A stretch of 64,000 nucleotides of DNA from NCBI GenBank assembly GCA_963794165.1, contig CAWCCT010000011.1, forward strand, positions 806,001-870,000. Direction: 5' to 3'. The notes beneath the pieces were generated by a model, which made no database searches, had not been told where the DNA came from, and saw nothing but the letters and a program-made list of their open reading frames with translations. The position numbers and the translations under genes were made by a program. Origin of the DNA: PALSA-350 sp963794165. Lineage in GTDB: Bacteria; Acidobacteriota; Terriglobia; Terriglobales; Acidobacteriaceae. Shown here in pieces: positions 43,905 through 53,635 of the stretch (its first letter is position 1; each line of letters starts with the position of its first letter).

Positions 43905-46138
43905 TGGCGACTGACACGGCACCGAAGCCGGCAAAACAACTCAATTACCGCTACGAAGGCATTGCCAAGGTTACCGGGAAAGCGAAATATGCTGCAGAGT
44001 TCTCGCAGCCTTTCCCCAAAAAAGACCTTGCTTATGCCTACATCGTTCAGGCCACGATTCCAAATGGGACGATCGCATCGATCGATCACTACCTGGCTGA
44101 CGCGGCGCCCGGAATCATTGCGATCCTAACGCCCTTCAACGCACCGAAACTAAACCAGGCCCCGCCGGACCCCCCTGCGAGGCGAAATCTAAGCCTGCTG
44201 CAGGATAAGGAAGTCCATTACAACGGACAGCCGATTGCCGTCGTGGTGGCGAGATCGTTGAACGAGGCTAAGGCCGCGGCGCGGCTGCTGAAGATCAAGT
44301 ACGTCTCCAAGCCTGCGCAGGTAAATTTCATGGAAAGACAAGGTGCTGCACGATGGCCAAAAAACCCGGGAAAGGAGCCGCCGGGAAATCACAGGGGGGA
44401 TATTCAAGATGGGTTTGCAAAATCATCCGCGACCATCGAACAGACCTATGTCACTCCCATTCAGCACCACAACCCGATGGAACCACATGCGACGATCGCG
44501 TGGTGGGAGGGCGAGAGGCTGAACGTATTCGATGCGACCCAATACATCTCGGGCGACAAGATGTCGCTGGCCAAGACCCTCGATATACCGGTTGACTACG
44601 TGCGAGTCGTGAACCCGGTTGTGGGCGGTGGCTTTGGCTCGAAGGGATCCATGTGGTCTCACGTCCCGCTCTGCGCGATGGCAGCAAAGGTGACCGGAAG
44701 ACCGGTGAAGCTTGTTCTGGAACGGGAACAAATGTTTGGGCCGGTGGGCGGCCGTCCGTCCACGGTAAACAAGATCAAGCTGGGTGCGAGCGCGGATGGC
44801 AAGCTGCTAGCCATGCAGCAGGACGTGGTCATGAACGCCTCGGTGATGGAGGATTTCACTGAGCATTCTGCCGGCCCGATGAAAAATCTGTACATGAGCG
44901 AAGCGAACTCTGTGACCGAGAAGGTGGTCGAGGTGAATTTGGGGGTTTCCACGTTTACGCGTGCGCCTGGAGAGGCGCCGGGAACGGCGGTGCTCGAGAT
45001 CGCCATGGATGAGCTGGCGGAGAAGCTCAAGATGGATCCAGTGCAGCTGCGCCTGGTGAATTACGCGGAGAAAGATCCAAGCCACGATCGTCCATGGACA
45101 GACAAGCATCTCCGTGATTGTTACACTCAGGCAGCGGAGCGCTTTGGGTGGTCGAAGCGTAGTGCTACACCATGCGGCGTCACCGAAGGCAATGCGATGA
45201 TCGGTTACGGTATGGCAACGGCTACTTATCCCGCAAATCGTAGCGCGGCACAAGCGGTGGTAAGAATGCTGCCGGGCGGAAGGATGTTCGTAGGTTCGGG
45301 CACGCAGGATCTGGGCACCGGCACCTACACCATCATGGCTCAACAGGCGGCGGCCGGCTTCGGGACTGATCCTTCACTGGTGGAGGTGAAGCTCGGTGAT
45401 TCGACGCTCCCCAAGGCTCCGGTGTCAGGCGGTTCGCAATCGTCTGCCTCTGTGTTGCCGGCCATTCAAGATGCAACCACGCAGTTGAAGTTGAAGTTGG
45501 CGGATCTGGCGATAGCCGATGCAGCTTCCCCCTTACACGGGCTCAAGACGCTGGATATCGAGGCTAAAGACGGCAAGCTTTTCAATAAGAGCAATCCCTC
45601 TCAAGCGGATAGTCTGGTGGATCTGATTGCGCGCAACGGGAATAAGCCGGTAGAGGCCAGCGGATCGGCAGAGCCTTCGGAAGCCAAAGACTCGATGAGT
45701 TCCTATTCCTGGGGAGCAGTCTTCGTTGAAGTAGCGGTCGATAAGGACACCCACATGGTCAAGGTGCGCAAAGTGGTCGGCACCTACGACATCGGAACAC
45801 TTCTTAATCGGAAGACCGGACTCAACCAACTGATGGGCGGCATCGTCTGGGGCATCTCGTTCGCGCTGTATGAAGAGGCGCGTATAGACCCTGTGTATGG
45901 GCGGGTGGTGAACGAATCCCTCGCCGAATATCACGTCCCAGTCAACGCGGATATCGGCGAGATCGACGTCACCGTCCTCGATATACCGGATGTGAAGTTC
46001 AATCCCATTGGGTCGCGGGGCATCGGAGAGATCGGAATCACTGGAGCCGCAGCCGCGGTCGCGAACGCAATCTACAATGCGACGGGTAAGCGGGTTAGGG
46101 AATATCCGATAACACCGGACAAGATCATGATGGCTTAG
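43904..46138 (+). CDS. paoC: Molybdopterin-binding catalytic subunit of aldehyde oxidoreductase (PaoC-like)
   Basis: This 744-residue xanthine-dehydrogenase-family large subunit oxidises an aldehyde or N-heterocycle with water as oxygen source. Conserved blocks are NYRYEGIAKVTGKAKYAAEF, NPMEPHATIAWWEG, VVGGGFGSKGSMWSH, the cofactor-binding GSGTQDLGTGTYT, and RGIGEIGITG near the end, where Glu709 is the catalytic base. The length fits the PaoC group, which lacks separate N-terminal domains. The substrate is unknown; periplasmic aldehyde detoxification is likely from the family. Its ATG overlaps the FAD subunit stop by one base. Confidence 0.94.
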   Translation: MATDTAPKPAKQLNYRYEGIAKVTGKAKYAAEFSQPFPKKDLAYAYIVQATIPNGTIASIDHYLADAAPGIIAILTPFNAPKLNQAPPDPPARRNLSLLQDKEVHYNGQPIAVVVARSLNEAKAAARLLKIKYVSKPAQVNFMERQGAARWPKNPGKEPPGNHRGDIQDGFAKSSATIEQTYVTPIQHHNPMEPHATIAWWEGERLNVFDATQYISGDKMSLAKTLDIPVDYVRVVNPVVGGGFGSKGSMWSHVPLCAMAAKVTGRPVKLVLEREQMFGPVGGRPSTVNKIKLGASADGKLLAMQQDVVMNASVMEDFTEHSAGPMKNLYMSEANSVTEKVVEVNLGVSTFTRAPGEAPGTAVLEIAMDELAEKLKMDPVQLRLVNYAEKDPSHDRPWTDKHLRDCYTQAAERFGWSKRSATPCGVTEGNAMIGYGMATATYPANRSAAQAVVRMLPGGRMFVGSGTQDLGTGTYTIMAQQAAAGFGTDPSLVEVKLGDSTLPKAPVSGGSQSSASVLPAIQDATTQLKLKLADLAIADAASPLHGLKTLDIEAKDGKLFNKSNPSQADSLVDLIARNGNKPVEASGSAEPSEAKDSMSSYSWGAVFVEVAVDKDTHMVKVRKVVGTYDIGTLLNRKTGLNQLMGGIVWGISFALYEEARIDPVYGRVVNESLAEYHVPVNADIGEIDVTVLDIPDVKFNPIGSRGIGEIGITGAAAAVANAIYNATGKRVREYPITPDKIMMA

Positions 46139-46393
46139 CTTGGATTAGTGCGCGCCAGCGAAACTCGTCAAAGCAATACCCGCTCCTGCCCGAGACGCAA
46201 GAAGCTCACGCCCCAGCGGAGTTTAAGTCCCGTTTTAAGGCAGGATCGGCTAGAGCATATCTCGCGTAGATTCTGGGAATTGTACGACGTGGGATCCAAC
46301 CAAAAGCGGCTGGACGGCATCTGCTATATTGGTTGTGTCTCGGCTTTGCTCGGGACGTTCACCTCCCACGGAACCAAGGATTCAGGAGAGCGT

Positions 46394-46783
46394 GTGGTGC
46401 TGCATTTGCGTAATTGGTTGCGAAATGGCCGTTGCGCTTTTCTGCTCGCACTGGGGCTTCTGACGCTGTCTGCCGCGGTCTTTGGTTGGGGGCTGCAGTA
46501 TAAGCTGTCTCTTTATAAGGGGAAGGATTCGATCTCGCATCAGATCCCCGAAGCCAAGCTCCTCTCCCAAAAAGAACGTCCCACGGCAGACCAGGCTGTG
46601 AGCGTTCGTCCCGCTCCCATGCCGGTTCTCCTGTTTCCGGTTTTGATGGTCGCGGCTATTGCGTCCGGTTTATTCCAGGCGGCAGCCCGTTATGCTCGTA
46701 CCGGTAGCATAGAACGATCAAGGCCGCCGCTGCCTCCTTGCCTCCACGCAATACTCTTCCGCCCTCCTCCTGCATTGATCTAG
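46394..46783 (+). CDS. Small membrane protein, acidobacterial conserved hypothetical
   Basis: I place the start at GTG 46394 (or GTG 46397) after AGGAGAG. The product, about 129 aa, has one membrane helix (CAFLLALGLLTLSAAVFGWG) followed by LQYKLSLYKGKDSISHQIPEAKLLS and a second helix (PVLLFPVLMVAAIASGLFQ). The WGLQYKLSLY...SHQIPEAKLLS pattern is one I recall from short acidobacterial membrane proteins without a known role. The frame is open to 46148, but that part is of low quality. It lies 140 bases before the second RND pump on the same strand. Confidence 0.65.
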   Translation: MVLHLRNWLRNGRCAFLLALGLLTLSAAVFGWGLQYKLSLYKGKDSISHQIPEAKLLSQKERPTADQAVSVRPAPMPVLLFPVLMVAAIASGLFQAAARYARTGSIERSRPPLPPCLHAILFRPPPALI

Positions 46784-46922
46784 AGCCGATACACCAAAGA
46801 AGCGAGTAGGTTTCCGCGTTCGGCCTCGATGCCGGGCGTGGGAAGCTCCGTTTGTGCCACCACTCCCGGTCAGCTTCACAGCAGATCGACTCCAGTTGTG
46901 CATACAGGTGCGTGTAAACGAT

Positions 46923-48197
46923 ATGCGAAGGCATCTCATTTTCCTGATCGCGGCATCCGCGATCGTAATAGCGGCTGCGATTTTTATCTTCCGTTCGCGC
47001 CAGCGCCAACCCGTCGAAGCAGCTCCCGGTCCCCCCGCGGCGCAGGTAGCGATAGTACAGCGGGGTTCCATCACTCATGTGCTGGGCATGGCCGGTCAGT
47101 TCCAGGCCTACCAGGTAGTGGATGTGCATCCCAAAGTGTCCGGCTTCATCCGCCACATCTACGTCGACATTGGCGACCGAGTTCACCAAGGCCAGACGCT
47201 GGCGGTGCTCGAGGTGCCGGAATTGCGCGCGCAGTTGGCAGGCACGGTGGCTGGCTTGGCTCGCAGCAAGGACGAAATCACGCGGGCAGAGCACGAGGTC
47301 GCGCGGGCAGAAGCCGAATACTCAGCGCTGCATGCCAACAGCAACCGTTTGCAACAGGCAGCTAAAGCGCAGCCGGGATTGATCGCGCAACAGGAACTCG
47401 ACGACGCGCAATCGAAAGACCTGTCGGCGGGGGCCCAGGTGGACGCGGCAAAATCTGCCTTGGCGGCGGCTCGAGGCGGCTCCGAGGTAGCGAAGGCGGA
47501 CAACGACCGTGTGCAAGCGCTGGAGAGCTACACCAATGTGATTGCACCGTTGTCTGGCGTGGTCACCTGGCGGTACGCCGATACGGGAGCGCTGATTCAG
47601 TCCGGCCGGGACTCTAACGACCAGGCTCTGCCAATCGTGAAGATTTCCGAGAATGGTCTGCTTCGCTTGCGCGTGCCGGTACCGGAAGACGCAGTGAGAT
47701 ACATCAAGACCGGCGATTCGATGGAGATTCGCGTGGATGCGGTGAACCGGTCCTTTACCGGCAAAGTGGTTCGCTTTACCCGGGATGTGAATTTCGAAAC
47801 GCGGACGATGCAGACGGAAGTCGACGTGGAGAACAAAGATCTCTCCCTCGTTCCCGGCATGTACGCCAACGCACAACTGGTTCTAGCCCATGTGGAGAAC
47901 GTTCTGACTATCCCAGTCGAAGCGCTCTCACTCAACGGAAATCAACGGGTGGTATATGTGCTCGACAGCGGGAACCACGTGCACGAGCGGGTGGTTCAGA
48001 TTGGCATCGAGGGCACCAAGCTGGCAGAGATCAAGAGCGGCCTCAAGGAAGGCGAGCAGGTGATTTCCGGTGGTCAAGGGAAATACCAGGAGGGGGAAAA
48101 AGTCGAGCCCGTAGTAACCAAAGAGCCCAGCAGCGAAACGACGCGGGCGAGGCAAAGCACGATCGACACCCAGGAAGACCAGGGAGGGCCCCAGTAA
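46923..48197 (+). CDS. RND efflux periplasmic adaptor (RND pump 2)
   Basis: From ATG 46923 the product has 424 aa, beginning MRRHLIFLIAASAIVIAAAIFIF, a membrane anchor without a lipobox, unlike the adaptor of pump 1. Then come the biotinyl-lipoyl half (VHPKVSGFIRHIYVDIGDRV), a coiled-coil hairpin at about 100-180, and the barrel (NVIAPLSGVVTWRYADTG). The C-terminal tail is charged and probably flexible. The frame is open 23 codons upstream, but those do not encode a signal. The stop overlaps the permease ATG by one base. Confidence 0.92.
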   Translation: MRRHLIFLIAASAIVIAAAIFIFRSRQRQPVEAAPGPPAAQVAIVQRGSITHVLGMAGQFQAYQVVDVHPKVSGFIRHIYVDIGDRVHQGQTLAVLEVPELRAQLAGTVAGLARSKDEITRAEHEVARAEAEYSALHANSNRLQQAAKAQPGLIAQQELDDAQSKDLSAGAQVDAAKSALAAARGGSEVAKADNDRVQALESYTNVIAPLSGVVTWRYADTGALIQSGRDSNDQALPIVKISENGLLRLRVPVPEDAVRYIKTGDSMEIRVDAVNRSFTGKVVRFTRDVNFETRTMQTEVDVENKDLSLVPGMYANAQLVLAHVENVLTIPVEALSLNGNQRVVYVLDSGNHVHERVVQIGIEGTKLAEIKSGLKEGEQVISGGQGKYQEGEKVEPVVTKEPSSETTRARQSTIDTQEDQGGPQ

Positions 48198-51100
48198 TGC
48201 CGAAGTTTGCGCTTCGCTATCCGTTCTTCATCATGATGGTTTGTCTGGTGGTCCTGCTGGTAGGCGTGGTCAACGCATGGCGTATGCCGGTGGATTTGTT
48301 TCCAACGATTGACATGCCCGTAGTGGTGGTGGCGACGTTTTACAACGGTATGCCCCCGCAGCAGATCGAAGCGGACATTACCAACACTTTCGAGCGCTTC
48401 TTTACGCTGGGCGCGAACATTGACCATTCCGAATCACGCTCACTGACCGGCGTAAGCCTGATCAAGATCTACTTCAAACCGGGTACGGATCCAAATGCTG
48501 CGCTGAGCAACATCGCCAACCTGGCGATGGCCGACCTTCGCCGTCTGCCTCCAGGAACGCTGCCTCCGGTGGTGCTGGGAATGACCGCTTCAAGCCAGCC
48601 GGTTTGCCTGGTGAGTCTGCAGGGCAAGGGCTTGAACGAAACCCAACTCAAGGACCTGGCGCAGTTCCAGGTGCGTAACCAGATTTCTAATGTGAAAGGT
48701 GCTTCGGTACCGCAACCTTACGGCGGCACGTACCGGCAGATACAGGTGTATGTCGACCCGGTGAAGCTTGAGGCCTACAACCTGAGCCTCAACGATGTGG
48801 TGAAGTCGGTCAATAGTTCGAACCTGATTTTGCCCGCAGGCGATGTTCGCATCGGCTCCAAAGACTTCAACATTTACGCCAACAGCCAGTTTCCTGACGC
48901 CAAAGCCATGAACTCGATGCCGTTGAAGACCTACGGCAACTCGTCGGTACTGGTGGCGGACGTGGGCCATGCAGAAGATTCGGGCGCGCTGCAGTACAAC
49001 ATCGTGCGCATCAACGGGCAGCGCTCGGTGTACGTTCCTGTCTTCAAGCAAGGGGGAGACAGCAATACGATTACGATCGTCAACGGCATGAAGGCCGCGA
49101 TCAAACACCTGGTCGACATTCCGGAATCGCTCAAAACAGCGGTGGTATTCGATCAATCCGTATTTGTGAAGCTGGCGATCAGGAACCTGGTGAAGGAAGC
49201 GTCGATCGGATTGGTCCTTACCGGGTTGATGATTCTCATCTTCCTGGGCAGCCCGCGGGCAACGGTGGCCGTGTTACTTTCAATTCCCCTGTCGGCGTTG
49301 GTGTGCCTGCTGCTCACCAATGTGCTGGGAGGCACCATCAACACCATGCTACTGGGCGGTCTGGCGCTGGCGTTCTCGCGGCTCATCGATGACTCCGTGG
49401 TAGTGCTGGAAAATATTTTTCGCTTTATGGAGATGGGGGTACCGCCGCGCGAAGCGGCGGAGAAGGGAGGAATGGAGGTATCGCTGGCAGTCCTCGCGGC
49501 TACGTCGACCACTTCTATCGTCTTTTTCCCGGTCGTCTTCCTGAGCGGTATCAGCAAATATATCTTCACACCGCTGGCTCTGGGCGTGGTGCTTTCCATT
49601 TTTGCTTCCTATATTTTTGCCATGACTGTGGTGCCGCTGTTTTGCGCCCAGTTCGTGCGCGTCCATTATCCTGGCCGTAACGATGAAGGTGAAGAAGCAC
49701 CGGTAAAGATCTCCCTGTTCCAGCGGTTCCTGAACCGGTTCAATGAACGGTTCCACCGCATGCTGGAACGCTATGAAGCGCTGGCCACGCGGGTGTTGGT
49801 GAAGCCCGGCTTGACGGCCGTGGTTATCTTGGGCGGGGTGGCCGCCATGCTGCTGATCGCCTTTCCGTTCCTGGGGAGGGCTTATTTTCCGCGCACCGAC
49901 CCGGGCCAGTTTGTGATCTATGTCAGGATGCCCAGCGGAACGCGCATCGAGGTCAGTAACGATTACATTGCCAAGGTGGAAGACATCGTCCGGCAGGTAG
50001 TCAAGCCGAAGGACATGAGCATGATTGTGTCCAACATCGGCGTGTATCCGGATCTTTCCGCTATTTACACCACCAACGCTTCGATGGATACGGCGTTCGT
50101 ACAGACCAGCCTGAAGGAAGGTCACAGTATCGGAAGTTATGAATACATGAGGCGGGTACGGGAGAGACTATCCCGCGAAATGCCCGAATTAACTACCTAT
50201 TTCCTGGCCGGCGGGCTGGTGGACGGCGTGATCAACCAGGGACTCCCCGCGCCTATCGATGTGCAGATCAGGTCGAACGACATGGAAGGGGCGATGACGA
50301 TCGCCCGCAATCTGCAACACAAGATCAGTCAGATAGCAAACGTCAATGAAGTTTATATTCCGCAGGATTTGAATTACCCGGGTTTGGCTCTGAATATCGA
50401 CCGGGAACGAGCAAGCATGATGGGGCTGTCGGAGCAAGATGTCGTCGACGACGTCATTACCGCGCTCACCTCGGACGGCATGATTGCACCCAGCTACTGG
50501 ATCGACCCGAAATCCGGCAACAACTACATGGTCACAGTGCAATACAACAACCATGCCATCAACCACATGACGATGGAGGACTTTGAGAATATTCCCCTGC
50601 GAGGTAAGCGCCCGCCGGGATATAGCCCGCTGCAAGAAGGCCGGGGTGCTTCTCCCGAAGCTTCGCAGATGTGGCAGGATTCGCATACCGAGGGTTATAC
50701 GCCGCTGCGATCGGTTGCGGATATCAAGCAGATCAACACTCCTACGGAAGTGGATCACTACCAGATTCGCAGGGTAATCGACGTTTACGTTTCCACCAAG
50801 TCGGAGTCGCTGAAGAGTGTGGGCGAAAAGATCCGGTCACTGGTTGCTCACACCCAGACGGACCGGAACACGAGGATCACCATGCGCGGCGCGGTGATGG
50901 ATATGAACCAGTCTTTCAAGGATTTTGGGTTCGGCCTGATCATCGCGGTTTTGCTGGTCTACCTGATCCTGATGGCACAGTTCGCTTCTTTCATCGATCC
51001 GTTCATCATTCTGATGGCGATTCCTCCGGGCATCGCCGGGGTGGTGCTTACCCTGGTGGTCACGGGCAGCACACTGAACATCATGTCGCTCATGGGCATC

Positions 51101-51454
51101 ATCATGATGACCGGCATCGTGGTGTCGAACAGCATTTTGATCGTCGAGTTTTCTAACATTCTCCACGCGCAGGGCAGGCCCTTGTTGGAAGCGACGGTCG
51201 AGGCCTGCAAGGTACGTTTGCGACCGATCATCATGACTTCGGTCGCGACCTTGCTGGGCATGATTCCGATGGCTCTCGGGGTGGAAGCCGGCAGCGAGCA
51301 ATATGCCCCGCTGGCCCGGGCGGTGATCGGTGGTCTGGGTGTTTCGCTGGTGGTGACGGTGTTCCTGGTTCCCGCGGTGTACCTGGTGATTCATACGCGG
51401 CGAGAGCGCAGAGAGGCAGCCAAACAGCAGGCTCCGCAGGAGGCACGGGCATGA
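48197..51454 (+). CDS. RND-family efflux permease (RND pump 2)
   Basis: This 1085-residue AcrB-like proton antiporter has twelve helices and two periplasmic loops. Motifs are RMPVDLFPTIDMPVVVV, FLGSPRATVAVLLSIPLSA, and helix 4 SRLIDDSVVVLENIFRF with the full Asp-Asp pair, in contrast to the Asp-Asn of pump 1. A loop of about 35 residues around GKRPPGYSPLQEGRGASPEA in the second periplasmic domain is absent from pump 1 and may alter substrate entry or docking. The two permeases are clearly paralogous along their length. The substrate is unknown. The TolC gene overlaps its end by four bases. Confidence 0.94.
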   Translation: MPKFALRYPFFIMMVCLVVLLVGVVNAWRMPVDLFPTIDMPVVVVATFYNGMPPQQIEADITNTFERFFTLGANIDHSESRSLTGVSLIKIYFKPGTDPNAALSNIANLAMADLRRLPPGTLPPVVLGMTASSQPVCLVSLQGKGLNETQLKDLAQFQVRNQISNVKGASVPQPYGGTYRQIQVYVDPVKLEAYNLSLNDVVKSVNSSNLILPAGDVRIGSKDFNIYANSQFPDAKAMNSMPLKTYGNSSVLVADVGHAEDSGALQYNIVRINGQRSVYVPVFKQGGDSNTITIVNGMKAAIKHLVDIPESLKTAVVFDQSVFVKLAIRNLVKEASIGLVLTGLMILIFLGSPRATVAVLLSIPLSALVCLLLTNVLGGTINTMLLGGLALAFSRLIDDSVVVLENIFRFMEMGVPPREAAEKGGMEVSLAVLAATSTTSIVFFPVVFLSGISKYIFTPLALGVVLSIFASYIFAMTVVPLFCAQFVRVHYPGRNDEGEEAPVKISLFQRFLNRFNERFHRMLERYEALATRVLVKPGLTAVVILGGVAAMLLIAFPFLGRAYFPRTDPGQFVIYVRMPSGTRIEVSNDYIAKVEDIVRQVVKPKDMSMIVSNIGVYPDLSAIYTTNASMDTAFVQTSLKEGHSIGSYEYMRRVRERLSREMPELTTYFLAGGLVDGVINQGLPAPIDVQIRSNDMEGAMTIARNLQHKISQIANVNEVYIPQDLNYPGLALNIDRERASMMGLSEQDVVDDVITALTSDGMIAPSYWIDPKSGNNYMVTVQYNNHAINHMTMEDFENIPLRGKRPPGYSPLQEGRGASPEASQMWQDSHTEGYTPLRSVADIKQINTPTEVDHYQIRRVIDVYVSTKSESLKSVGEKIRSLVAHTQTDRNTRITMRGAVMDMNQSFKDFGFGLIIAVLLVYLILMAQFASFIDPFIILMAIPPGIAGVVLTLVVTGSTLNIMSLMGIIMMTGIVVSNSILIVEFSNILHAQGRPLLEATVEACKVRLRPIIMTSVATLLGMIPMALGVEAGSEQYAPLARAVIGGLGVSLVVTVFLVPAVYLVIHTRRERREAAKQQAPQEARA

Positions 51455-52839
51455 GAAACGGAGGAGTTCTGAGTGCCGTGCTTTTGCTTCCCTTTCTGGG
51501 AACGCAGGCGCAGTCGGTGGCCCAACTGCCCAGCGCGCCCAGGCCCAGTCTGGACCTCTATGCACAGGCCAGTAATCCTGCACCGGCTGGCAACAGCTCT
51601 CCGGCCGATGCGCAGCCGAAGCTCACGCGCTCGCAAGCGGAACAGACAGCACTCAAGAACAATCCGCGGGTCAGCGTCAGCCAATTACTGGCATTTGCCC
51701 AACATCAAGTGGTGCGTGAAGCGCGGTCGGCGGAATTGCCCACAGCTAACGGCGCAGTCACCGGAGTGAAAGCGCTGGAAGCGAGCCGTATCTCGGCAGG
51801 GTCACTCACCGCCTCAAGGCTGTTCGATCACGCGGGAGCCGGAGGCAACTTTACCCAGCTCATCACCGACTTTGGCAGAACACACAATCTGGTGCTGACA
51901 CAAAAGCTCCAGGAACAGGCGGCCAACGCCAGCGCGCTCGCGACCAAGGAAGAGATTGTCCTGGCGGCGGATCAGGCATTCTACGACGCACTGACCGCTC
52001 AGGCGGTACTTCAAGTGGCAAAGCAAACGGTCAACGCCCGGCAGACCACGGAAACCCAGGTCAACCAGATGACCCAGAACAAACTGAAGTCGACCCTTGA
52101 CCTGTCGTTCGCCGATGTCAATCTGTCGCAGGCAAAGCTGCTTCAGCTGGACGCGCAGAATAACGCCGACGCTACCATGGCAACACTCGATGCCGTTCTG
52201 GGCCTCGACCATGAGGTTACTTACCAGCTGGCCGACGACTCAACCCAGAACAGTGTGCCGCCACCGGACTTCAACCCGCTCATCCAGACAGCCTTGGCCC
52301 AGCGTCCCGACTTGCAGTCTCTCACCTTCGGGCAGCAATCCGCGCAAAAGTTCGCCCGCGCACAATGGGACCAGATGCTCCCTTCTGTCACCGCTGCAGG
52401 CACAGTTGGTTCGGTTCCTATTCGTGTGGATCAGTACTACTTGAACAATTGGTGGGGAGCGATCGGGGTGAATGTAAATGTCCCCATCTTCAATGGCTTT
52501 CTCTACAGCTCGGAAGCAAAGGAAGCGAGATATCGCGCCCAGGCGGATGCGGAACGAACGCGCGATCTTCGCGATCGAATCGTGCGCGATGTACGCCAGG
52601 CCTGGCTGCAGGCGAATACCGCCTACCAAAGAATCAGCGTGACGGCCGAGTTGCTCAAGCAAGCCAACATGGCTCTTCAATTGGCGCAAACGCGCTATCA
52701 GCTGGGGCTCAGTTCGATTGTCGAGCTCAGCCAGGCACAGCTGCAACAGACGACCGCAGCCATTGACAATACTAACGCTCAATACGAGTACCGGCTGGCG
52801 TTGGCCACACTCGACTATCAGGTAGGTACGACGCCATGA
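51451..52839 (+). CDS. TolC-family outer-membrane efflux protein (RND pump 2)
   Basis: The 462-residue channel protein starts with a signal peptide (GGVLSAVLLLPFLGTQAQSVA) and has the two TolC repeats: LTRSQAEQTALKNNPRVSVSQLLA, ILAADQAFYDALTAQAV-like helices, and ARYQLGLSSIVELSQAQLQQT-like ending (seen as RYQLGLSSIVELSQAQLQQT). It is the last gene of the pump 2 operon (adaptor, permease, TolC), the reverse position from pump 1, where TolC comes first. The start overlaps the permease stop as ATGA. Confidence 0.92.
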   Translation: MRNGGVLSAVLLLPFLGTQAQSVAQLPSAPRPSLDLYAQASNPAPAGNSSPADAQPKLTRSQAEQTALKNNPRVSVSQLLAFAQHQVVREARSAELPTANGAVTGVKALEASRISAGSLTASRLFDHAGAGGNFTQLITDFGRTHNLVLTQKLQEQAANASALATKEEIVLAADQAFYDALTAQAVLQVAKQTVNARQTTETQVNQMTQNKLKSTLDLSFADVNLSQAKLLQLDAQNNADATMATLDAVLGLDHEVTYQLADDSTQNSVPPPDFNPLIQTALAQRPDLQSLTFGQQSAQKFARAQWDQMLPSVTAAGTVGSVPIRVDQYYLNNWWGAIGVNVNVPIFNGFLYSSEAKEARYRAQADAERTRDLRDRIVRDVRQAWLQANTAYQRISVTAELLKQANMALQLAQTRYQLGLSSIVELSQAQLQQTTAAIDNTNAQYEYRLALATLDYQVGTTP

Positions 52840-52985
52840 TCGAAAACTTCAAACTGGCGTCGGTGATTTCCATGATAGCAACCTCCGTCATTTAGGTACA
52901 TCCGAAGCCTTTCGGCTGATCGTCGATTCCCAATGCCCGGTTCTTACCGTAACTGGGTGAGACCGAGCCGGATTCAAGTAATGAC

Positions 52986-53381
52986 ATGAAAAAAGCTAAA
53001 CGGCAAAAGCAAACCACGAACTCCACGCCCATAGCGGTGGCGTTAGCGACCCTTTGTGGGGCCGGAGCTCTTTACTGCGGTGAGATCATCTATGACAACA
53101 TCAAGGATTCCGGCGCACCCGACATGCGTCAACTGCCAGGATGGCGTGCCCACATGGCTTCTGCCTGCGTCGGCACTTTGGCTTTCGTGATATCTCTGTT
53201 TCTACTCGAGAGTTTGGGCCGACGATCGAAAGGCAGTGCTTTGCGATCCACGGTCCCATGGTTGCCGGTCGTGGCGCTTACCGGATTGGCTACTGCAATT
53301 CATATTCCGGTCTACATGGTTGCGCTATTGATAGCCCTCTATAGTCCGTGGGCATACTTACATACACGCCAGACCCGTTAG
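52986..53381 (+). CDS. Small membrane protein, hypothetical
   Basis: The 131-residue product has a basic N-terminus (MKKAKRQKQ) and three likely membrane helices: PIAVALATLCGAGALYCGEI, AHMASACVGTLAFVISLFLL and VVALTGLATAIHIPVYMVALL. I do not recognise a family. It follows the second RND operon by 147 bases on the same strand, but nothing ties it to the pump. The ribosome site is weak. Confidence 0.6.
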   Translation: MKKAKRQKQTTNSTPIAVALATLCGAGALYCGEIIYDNIKDSGAPDMRQLPGWRAHMASACVGTLAFVISLFLLESLGRRSKGSALRSTVPWLPVVALTGLATAIHIPVYMVALLIALYSPWAYLHTRQTR

Positions 53382-53537
53382 CGCTGGCTGGGGAGAGCAT
53401 ACCTGACTCAAATACTGGTTGGGCAATCCAGGGCGGATTACAACCTGGCTGTCGGGGAACGTGGCTGCATAGAACTCGGCCGCCTCCCGGGCTTTCCCAT
53501 GGTCGAACCAGAGGCAGGTCATCATCTTCCCGGACAT
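53358..53537 (-). pseudogene. Truncated PhnB-like VOC protein remnant
   Basis: From ATG 53537 the frame reads MSGKMMTCLWFDHGKAREAA and continues EFYAATFPDSQV, which is the start of PhnB-like VOC (3-demethylubiquinone methyltransferase-like) proteins. The normal continuation is then lost: the frame becomes unrelated (IRPGLPNQYLSQV...) and stops, after only about 30 family residues of the usual 130-160. It lies next to the intact two-domain VOC gene on the same strand. Confidence 0.6.
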
Positions 53538-53635
53538 CCAACTGTCTCCTCTCCGCTTTTCAAACTCTAAGGTAAGTGCGGCAGCCGTTCTGCTGTGAGC
53601 GAAGAACGGCTGCACCGAACATGAGTACGTCGCGG

